Virus record (IMG/VR): IMGVR_UViG_3300010391_000290
Location: 1-22,643 of that record
Reading direction: 5' to 3' (one strand)
DNA: 22,643 nucleotides
From: a virus
Shown here: positions 7,941-13,382 of the stretch, in pieces
Numbering within the stretch: the first letter of the stretch is position 1
How the letters are laid out: every line of letters begins with the position of its first letter
Notes under the pieces: model-generated
Databases searched by the model: none
The model's input: the letters and a program-made list of their open reading frames with translations, nothing else
What the model was told of the DNA's origin: nothing
Position numbers and translations under genes: made by a program

Positions 7941-9136
7941 TAGCCTTCGTCTTCTTTGACCGCATCTTTGGTGATGTCATCGTCTTCCGTGTTAGTTTCT
8001 TCCACGTCTTCTACAATTTTACTATTCGGGTCTCTATACGCCATTATGTACTCATTGCAGAGGGCTTGATAGACTTCTTCTCGCAAGTCCTTATCCGTGT
8101 TCATGAGTTCCACGAACTTCGCAGTGTCAAACTCAACCTTGGTGCCATCGGCTCTTTTGAATGTGTATCCGCTCTTATCACCCGTAATAAGGCCGTGGAG
8201 TTTCATGTAAGTGAGCCAACTCGAAAGGTCTTGAATTCCACTGTCGTAGTGGATTTCAAATTGTGCTTGACGATAGCCGGGGCCGCAACGATTTTTGATG
8301 ACTTGGGATGAACACTTCATGCCGATGACTTCCTTTTGACCGCTTCGGGTAATTTTAAGCTTCCCTAAGTTGGCAAGGCGAATACGAACAGAACAAGCGA
8401 ACGGCAGCGCCTTTCCACCGGGAACAATCCACTTGTCTCCGAAGGGACCGGCGTTCATGTTGTAACGGACTTGGTTTGTGTAAACAATCAAGACACGCTG
8501 ATTGGAAACAAGATTAGTAATCTTCCGCATTGCTTTGCTGAGAATGATTGCCTTGCCCGTGTTGTATCCACTGACTCCATGCTCTGATTCCATTTCAGTC
8601 TCAACCGAGGCTTGAGCAACCGAGTCAATAAAAATAGTAAGTAGCCGCCCGTCATCCTTTTTGCGGAACACACCGATAACGAGTTCAATCATGGTGAAGA
8701 GTTCTTCGAGGGTCGTGAACTTCTGGTAATTGACGTTTCGGATGTTTACTCCAAGGGCTGTCCAGAATTTCTTATCAACGCTTGATTCCGAATCGAAAAA
8801 CACGGCGAGACCGCCACGCTTTTGAGTTTCAGCAATGATTTGAGCACACATCAAACTCTTACCCGTACTTTCCAATCCGCTCAGTTCCACCATTCGTCCT
8901 ACGGGGAACCCGCCGTGTGGGCGATTTGAGATAGCCAAATCAAGAAGAGTAGAACCAGTACTAACCCACTCTCGCACGTCAACGGGGTTGTCATCTTCAT
9001 CCAAGAAGAAAGACACCTTCGTTCCATCCTTCTGTGCCTTGTTAAGTTCTTTTTGAAGTAAGACTGCCAATTCATCACGATCAATGTTGGCGTCACTTTC
9101 GACATGCTTGCTGGGGTTCTTCTTTTTTTCGGCCAT
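7940..9136 (-). CDS. uvsX: UvsX/RecA-like recombinase
   Basis: A 398-residue RecA-family ATPase that would form filaments on single-stranded DNA and catalyse strand invasion for repair and recombination-dependent replication. Walker A is GLESTGKS (87-94), close to the RecA GPESSGKT. Walker B is LLTIFIDS (about 166-173). The loop segment VPGGKALPFACSVRIRLA matches the RecA/UvsX region after the DNA-binding loop. The N-terminal 30 residues are charged and probably flexible, and the C-terminus is strongly acidic, as in many RecA proteins. AAGGA lies 7 bases before the ATG. It follows the ssDNA-binding protein gene, its normal partner, with a strong RNA hairpin between them, and overlaps the exonuclease gene at its end. 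Confidence 0.93.
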   Translation of the reverse strand: MAEKKKNPSKHVESDANIDRDELAVLLQKELNKAQKDGTKVSFFLDEDDNPVDVREWVSTGSTLLDLAISNRPHGGFPVGRMVELSGLESTGKSLMCAQIIAETQKRGGLAVFFDSESSVDKKFWTALGVNIRNVNYQKFTTLEELFTMIELVIGVFRKKDDGRLLTIFIDSVAQASVETEMESEHGVSGYNTGKAIILSKAMRKITNLVSNQRVLIVYTNQVRYNMNAGPFGDKWIVPGGKALPFACSVRIRLANLGKLKITRSGQKEVIGMKCSSQVIKNRCGPGYRQAQFEIHYDSGIQDLSSWLTYMKLHGLITGDKSGYTFKRADGTKVEFDTAKFVELMNTDKDLREEVYQALCNEYIMAYRDPNSKIVEDVEETNTEDDDITKDAVKEDEG

Positions 9137-9156
9137 AGAAATTCCTTATTTAGATG

Positions 9157-9192
9157 CTTGCGAGGATAGCACTTTCGCACCATCCTCGCAAG
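9157..9192 (-). ncRNA. Strong GAAA-capped RNA hairpin between ssb and uvsX
   Basis: In the minus-strand RNA, perfect 11-base arms CTTGCGAGGAT and ATCCTCGCAAG enclose GGTGC-GAAA-GTGCT. The inner five pairs (three of them G-U) close on a GAAA tetraloop, giving about 16 continuous pairs. The wobble pairs become A-C mismatches in the plus-strand RNA, so the structure is built for the minus-strand message. No U run follows it, so it is not a classic terminator. It ends about 20 bases before the uvsX start and may act in RNA stability, processing or attenuation. Confidence 0.7.
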
Positions 9193-9215
9193 TTATTTTA
9201 ACTATCCTTACCAGA

Positions 9216-10097
9216 TTAGCTCTGGAAGAATTTCTCAAATTCATTCGCAAGGTTGGCGTTTGACGGCGTGGCCGTTGCGGTTGTGGCTTGAGTTACAGGA
9301 GCAGCGGTTGTGGTCGCTGGCGTTGGCGTTGCGGCAGGAGTTGCCGCTGGTTGGGAGGGAGCAGCCGCAGCGGTTTGAGTTACCGGCTCTGCTTCGGCGG
9401 CAGCAACCGCATCGGCATCATCGGGATTCAACCACTTTTCAACAGCGGCCTTGAGTTCGTCGTAAGACTTCAAGGGGAAGATTGTAAGGATGTCTGTTTG
9501 CTCCTTCAACTTCTCCATGTAATCACGGCGAGTTGGGTCCACTACGGGAGTAGTGTTTGGGTCAGCAAGAATCGTGGTCTCGGGGAATGACTTCCCGTCT
9601 TTGCCCTTCTTCTTGCTCTCTTTGTGGAATTCCACTTCGATGTCTCTGCCCTCAGTCCACGACGTAATGTCGCCGTACTTGGCGTTGGTCATCAGCTTGA
9701 GAAGCTGCTTGTAAACCTGCACACCAAATCCCCAGAAACGAACCCCTTGGTCCTCTTCGCCACGCACAATGATTGGTGCATAGGTACGAGTGACAGGAGC
9801 GAGTTTTGAGGCGATTTCCTTCTCTTCGTTGCTTCCGCTTGCACGGAGGGCTTCGATGGTTTCCAGAATGGGGTCTGGCTTGCCGAAGGTACACGGAGCG
9901 AGGTAGTTGTTACCACCAAGCTTGTAATAAAACTTCAACTCGATGAAAGGATTCTCGGGGTTGAACTTGTATGGGACGATACGGACGGTTTGCGTTCCTT
10001 CTTTGGGTTTCCAAAGGAGTTTTGCGAATTCTGAGGCTTTTGCGCCGTCTTCAAATTGCTTGAGGCGCTCTGCAAGCTTTGCTACATTGACTGGCAT
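9216..10097 (-). CDS. Single-stranded DNA-binding protein, gp32-like
   Basis: A 293-residue protein that would coat single-stranded DNA during replication and recombination. The first 220 residues resemble the phage gp32-type core (FAKLLWKPKEGTQTVRIVPY, then FIELKFYYKLGGNNYLAPC, and GVRFWGFGVQVYKQLL). The zinc-binding His/Cys set of T4 gp32 is missing; only one cysteine is visible. From about 230 to 280 there is a long linker made almost only of Ala, Pro, Thr and Gln. The protein ends in ANLANEFEKFFQS, a short acidic and aromatic tip like the partner-binding tails of ssDNA-binding proteins. AAGGA is well placed before the ATG. Its position directly before uvsX supports the assignment. Confidence 0.88.
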   Translation of the reverse strand: MPVNVAKLAERLKQFEDGAKASEFAKLLWKPKEGTQTVRIVPYKFNPENPFIELKFYYKLGGNNYLAPCTFGKPDPILETIEALRASGSNEEKEIASKLAPVTRTYAPIIVRGEEDQGVRFWGFGVQVYKQLLKLMTNAKYGDITSWTEGRDIEVEFHKESKKKGKDGKSFPETTILADPNTTPVVDPTRRDYMEKLKEQTDILTIFPLKSYDELKAAVEKWLNPDDADAVAAAEAEPVTQTAAAAPSQPAATPAATPTPATTTAAPVTQATTATATPSNANLANEFEKFFQS

Positions 10098-10250
10098 ATG
10101 ATTTCCTTTTTAATTGGTTAACTAGAGTAATCAGTCAATCGTTGAATCAGAGAATCAAGTCTTGAACTAATAACCCTTATACATAGCACAGTATCGCAGA
10201 AAAGTGCGAATCTAACAACTTATTATATCGAAATGAGGACTTATATTAAC
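10098..10250 (-). promoter_or_regulatory. Leader of the ssb gene with candidate promoter and GATT repeats
   Basis: A possible promoter on the minus strand has TTGTTA (10218-10213) and GATACT (10195-10190), 17 bases apart, each matching 4 of 6 consensus bases. A 5-bp inverted repeat, TCGCA/TGCGA (10194-10209), overlaps the spacer and the -10. Downstream, the leader holds four GATT units spaced about 7-9 bases apart, and GGTTA near its start can pair with TAACC near the ATG. gp32 of T4 represses its own translation by binding its leader, so an autoregulatory site is plausible, but this is inference. Confidence 0.35.
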
Positions 10251-10649
10251 TCAGTCCAAGATTGAAGCAATTTTGAGAGGAATAATGCGGATGGAAACGT
10301 CGCCAGTTATTATAAGAGAGTTCTCATACAGCTTCCAACTGACTATGTAAGTCTTGTCGGCGTGTCCATTTTCTTCTTCAATGAGGCGGTTCATTGCGTT
10401 CAAAGTATAAAGCGTATTGGTCTGCTTCTTACGGTGGATGAGAATTGTATTTGGAAACTTCGGAGCATCCTTTCGCATGTTCAGAACGTTGTACGTCAAA
10501 TACACTTCATTTGGGTTTTTCACATTTGAGAAGGCAAAAATGCGATTGCTGTACACCTCGTAAAATTTGCGTACCTCTTCGGCAACGGTATGGAAATCCT
10601 TGGCATTGGAAAAGGTACACAATAACTGTCTAGTGTCTTGATCTGTCAT
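10251..10649 (-). CDS. Unknown 132-residue phage protein
   Basis: A soluble protein of 132 residues beginning MTDQDTRQLLCTFSNAKDFH. No catalytic motif, membrane segment or signal peptide is visible. The middle (NTILIHRKKQTNTLYTLNAM) and the end (SWKLYENSLIITGDVSIRII) have strong beta-strand patterns. This suggests a small compact domain, and the look of the middle segment is one I associate with uncharacterised proteins of T4-like phages. It lies between an acidic unknown gene (19 bases upstream) and the ssDNA-binding protein gene, so a link to replication or its control is possible but unsupported. Confidence 0.7.
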   Translation of the reverse strand: MTDQDTRQLLCTFSNAKDFHTVAEEVRKFYEVYSNRIFAFSNVKNPNEVYLTYNVLNMRKDAPKFPNTILIHRKKQTNTLYTLNAMNRLIEEENGHADKTYIVSWKLYENSLIITGDVSIRIIPLKIASILD

Positions 10650-10668
10650 AGGCTTGAAACGTAACTTA

Positions 10669-11424
10669 TTACGGCTTTACATAATGGGACAAAAATTTAA
10701 CGGCTTCTCGAAGCCCCATCTCGTCAGCTTTTTTGAAGAGTTCTTGCAGTTGTTCTTTTACCACACTCGTTACGGGTATAGCGGGGTTAGAAAGACCTGC
10801 ATCATCGGTTGCTAGAATCTGTCGTACGACTTCCTTTTCTGCGGCCACTCGCTGAGGGGTTCGTGGAGCAGGAGGAACAGTTGGTGTTGGCGGCTGTGGT
10901 GGTTGTTCTGGCGTGTCTCCCCGAGGAGGTTCTACCGCCAATTGCTTGTCACCTTGGAAAATCGTTGGTTCTTTGCTTCCGCCATGACTACCCCCACCAC
11001 CTATATCGTCATCGTCATCGTCGTCCTTCCCATGTTTGTCATTATCGTCATCATCGGGTGGAAGTTCCCCCGGTTCTGGTTTTGACCCCGCCGGGGCTTG
11101 CTTGGGTTCTTCTGTTTCGGGCCTGTGAACTTGAGGGACGGGGTTCTTCTCAAAATGAGTACCACGAGCAATTGCACGGGCTTTATGTTGGGGGGTGGGG
11201 AAGGTTACAAGAATACCATCCTTGTTATAGGCTTGCCGTTCAGGAAAACGACCTTCAACCATGCGATTGGTAACATGGACTGCGGCCTCTCTTGTCACGC
11301 CCTTCTTGAGAAAATAATCACGCAAAGCGTCCATGTGAGTGGCATTTTCCATCTGGAAAATTCCATCGGTGATTCTTTCGTCTAGGCAAACTTCATTGAA
11401 AACTCGATCTAAAATGTTACTCAT
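10669..11424 (-). CDS. Unknown 251-residue protein with Asp-rich and Pro-rich linker
   Basis: Two folded ends are joined by a disordered middle. The N-terminal 90 residues (MSNILDRVFNEVCLDERITD, then YNKDGILVTFPTPQHKARAI, ending GTHFEKNP) form a conserved-looking domain that I cannot name. Residues about 95-195 are low complexity: first Pro/Glu/Lys, then long Asp runs with Gly and His (DDDDNDKHGKDDDDDDD), then Pro/Thr/Pro repeats. The last 55 residues (VAAEKEVVRQIL, then VKEQLQELFKKADEMGLREA) are predicted to be helical. The polyaspartate is encoded by GAC/GAT repeats that form a simple sequence repeat in the DNA. It is transcribed away from the J-domain gene; the 56 bases between them carry promoter-like sequences in both directions. 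Confidence 0.72.
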   Translation of the reverse strand: MSNILDRVFNEVCLDERITDGIFQMENATHMDALRDYFLKKGVTREAAVHVTNRMVEGRFPERQAYNKDGILVTFPTPQHKARAIARGTHFEKNPVPQVHRPETEEPKQAPAGSKPEPGELPPDDDDNDKHGKDDDDDDDIGGGGSHGGSKEPTIFQGDKQLAVEPPRGDTPEQPPQPPTPTVPPAPRTPQRVAAEKEVVRQILATDDAGLSNPAIPVTSVVKEQLQELFKKADEMGLREAVKFLSHYVKP

Positions 11425-11435
11425 ACTATTTGGAT

Positions 11436-11443
11436 TATAAATA
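11436..11443 (+). promoter_or_regulatory. TATAAATA late-type promoter before the J-domain gene
   Basis: An exact copy of the T4 late promoter box TATAAATA lies 37 bases before the GTG start of the J-domain gene. The same bases read on the other strand include TATAAT, which could serve the diverging 251-residue gene, although no good -35 is seen for it. A matching late sigma factor is not visible in this window. Confidence 0.5.
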
Positions 11444-11480
11444 TCCTATTTCCACCCCAAAGTACCTTATATTTATTCGT

Positions 11481-11996
11481 GTGATACGTCTCAGAAACAT
11501 ACTGTTAGAGGGAATGACCCCGGCTGTCGCCAACACCATTTTCGCCAAATTTGGTGTACCAAATGCTGCTAAAATGGAAAGGGGGGCATTGAAGAATTAC
11601 TACATTGCCCTTGTCAAAAAGCATCACCCCGACGTAGGAGGAAATAATGATGACATGCGATTCATCAATGCCGCCTATGATGTTCTCAAAGACCCCATTA
11701 AATTGGTTATACCGAAAGAAAAGATGGATGCACGCTTACAAAAGATAAGCGTACAATTTCGATTTGATGATGAGACAGTTATTGCCTCGGGTAAGAGTGA
11801 CTACTTCGATCTTGTCAAGATATACCAAAAGTTAAAACTATTTAGGATTACAGTGATGTTTGATCCACACACCCCTTACGACGAAGTGAATAAAAAGTGG
11901 CTTACGAAGAAGATTTTGATTTACGTGAGAAGCAATATAAGAACAAGAGAATACATGATCAATGTCATCCGAGGCGCTTGCGAAACCTATTTCTAA
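11481..11996 (+). CDS. J-domain (DnaJ-like) cochaperone
   Basis: A 171-residue protein whose first part carries a J-domain. Helix II and the loop read YYIALVKKHHPDVGGNNDDM with the invariant HPD motif, and helix III reads FINAAYDVLKDP. J-domains stimulate the ATPase of DnaK (Hsp70), so the protein could recruit the host chaperone to a phage target. There is no Gly/Phe region or zinc-finger domain, so it is not a full DnaJ. The C-terminal 90 residues form an unknown basic domain (ISVQFRFDDETVIASGK, then KWLTKKILIYVR) that may bind the client. The start is placed at GTG 11481, because the resulting IRLRNILLEG beginning resembles the opening of other T4-like phage proteins; ATG 11514 is the alternative. 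Neither has a clear ribosome site. Its stop overlaps the polymerase stop. Confidence 0.83.
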   Translation: MIRLRNILLEGMTPAVANTIFAKFGVPNAAKMERGALKNYYIALVKKHHPDVGGNNDDMRFINAAYDVLKDPIKLVIPKEKMDARLQKISVQFRFDDETVIASGKSDYFDLVKIYQKLKLFRITVMFDPHTPYDEVNKKWLTKKILIYVRSNIRTREYMINVIRGACETYF

Positions 11997-13372
11997 ATTT
12001 GTATCTGTTTCACATCCCGATAGTTGTTCCCCATATAAGCCTTCATCGGAAAACGCCCCTCGAAACTCATAATCTTCTGAATGTTCCTCAGAAGGTCCAT
12101 CCCCTCGGGCTTATAATAATCAAAAAGGACGGCATCGTACGTATAGAGCACCGCACAAGTCTTGTACCCCTGTAAAAAGTCCAAAACGGCTTTGACCTTG
12201 GGGATGCTTAATTCGCCCTCAGTCGCTTGGAGGATGTAATTGAACATTTTGGGTGGGTCAGGCTCGGAAACGTGCTTAGACGTAATCCTACGCTTAAAGA
12301 AGGGGGTCTGGACGTATCCTTGGCTCTTGAACAAGCCCCATTGCTCATTCATAAAGTCCCTGATAGATGCCAAAAACTTGATATGTGAGTACTTATCCTC
12401 AATACCACCGTAAAATTGCCTAAAAGTGATGGCCTTGGCCTCTTTGATGTCAGTTTCGTCCACCGTTTTCTTGTTGAAGTACAGCTTGGCCAGATACCCA
12501 TAAATATCAGTGGTTATCGGAACGTCATATTTTACGAGCCTACTGATAATTCGAGGATGGAAGGCGGTATAGTCCAGAACTACGACTGCCCCATTCTCGC
12601 CATACCTTGAGATAAAACATTTTCGGGTGCCGTCAGTCTGATTGAGGGCCGCATAGTTCACTCCACCATAACGATTACTTGGACGCCCAGTGGAAGTGTA
12701 AATGTTGTATTGACTATAGGTGATACCCGTGATGCCGGGGTCTTGCTTATAGCGTTCCTTAAACAACTCTCTGTTCACACAGATACCTTGCTTCTCCAAA
12801 TCCCCGAGAGTTCCAATGATAAGGTCATTGAATCGTGTGAACATCAAATCGGGTTCATAATCCTTCACCACTTCTGTAAGGTCATCCGCCAAATCGTCAA
12901 ACATTTCCTTGTGCTTCATCAATGGAATAACAAGGTTCATACAGTCATGTCCCGCTGCATTCTTTCGGATGAGATAATGAGCAGGAGTTTCGTATTCCGA
13001 AAGTTCGAAAATCTCATTGGTTCGCATCCACGAAAGAGCATTGACATCATAGACATTCGGAACTCTCCAATAGCAATGGTCAAAGGCTTTCTTGTCAAGT
13101 GCCCATTTACAATTCGGCATTTGAAGAATGCTACGAACCATTTCGGGGGTTACTTGAGGCTTGGAATCGGGGTGATGAAAAGCATAGTAATATGTCTTCC
13201 CTGTGAACATATTACGAATGAAGAGAATGCTTGGTTGAGCCGTGGCGGGGTGACTGTCGGGGATGGGCACCGAATGTACAATCCAAGCGCCTTGCTGGTT
13301 TTCCAGTTGGAACTTGGTCAAATCTGAAATGGTCTCTATCATCACCCGCATCATAGCAGGTGCTACAGCCAT
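11993..13372 (-). CDS. polA: Family A DNA polymerase, without clear proofreading motifs
   Basis: A 459-residue polymerase. The dNTP- and metal-binding motifs can be followed: the TGRPSNRYGGVN segment (about 228-239), motif A in VVVLDYTAFHPRI (catalytic Asp267), motif B (O helix) in KAITFRQFYGG (Lys313, Phe317, Tyr321) and motif C in YTYDAVLFDY (Asp413). Motif C is normally HDE and is YDA here. The N-terminal 160 residues look like a worn 3'-5' exonuclease domain (WALDKKAFDHCYW and VYDVNALSW), but no DxE of motif Exo I is visible. It may lack proofreading, or a separate gene may supply it, as in Rhodothermus phage RM378. The start is set at ATG 13372, 10 bases after the stop of the hub gene; ATG 13342 is possible. 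It is far shorter than Pol I and has no 5' nuclease domain, which is encoded separately at 6867-7940. Confidence 0.87.
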   Translation of the reverse strand: MAVAPAMMRVMIETISDLTKFQLENQQGAWIVHSVPIPDSHPATAQPSILFIRNMFTGKTYYYAFHHPDSKPQVTPEMVRSILQMPNCKWALDKKAFDHCYWRVPNVYDVNALSWMRTNEIFELSEYETPAHYLIRKNAAGHDCMNLVIPLMKHKEMFDDLADDLTEVVKDYEPDLMFTRFNDLIIGTLGDLEKQGICVNRELFKERYKQDPGITGITYSQYNIYTSTGRPSNRYGGVNYAALNQTDGTRKCFISRYGENGAVVVLDYTAFHPRIISRLVKYDVPITTDIYGYLAKLYFNKKTVDETDIKEAKAITFRQFYGGIEDKYSHIKFLASIRDFMNEQWGLFKSQGYVQTPFFKRRITSKHVSEPDPPKMFNYILQATEGELSIPKVKAVLDFLQGYKTCAVLYTYDAVLFDYYKPEGMDLLRNIQKIMSFEGRFPMKAYMGNNYRDVKQIQI

Positions 13373-13382
13373 AGTCAAGTTT

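Noticed and set aside
10100-10250. Possible tRNA or other structured RNA in the gap before ssb
   Set aside because: No cloverleaf, CCA end or anticodon arm could be found; only short inverted repeats and GATT units are present.
11007-11060. CATCGT-type tandem repeats considered as a CRISPR or regulatory array
   Set aside because: They are the codons of the polyaspartate stretch of the 251-residue protein, with no spacers.
12710-13327. 205-codon plus-strand open frame inside the polymerase gene
   Set aside because: It is antisense to the polymerase, lacks a ribosome site and has no domain pattern.
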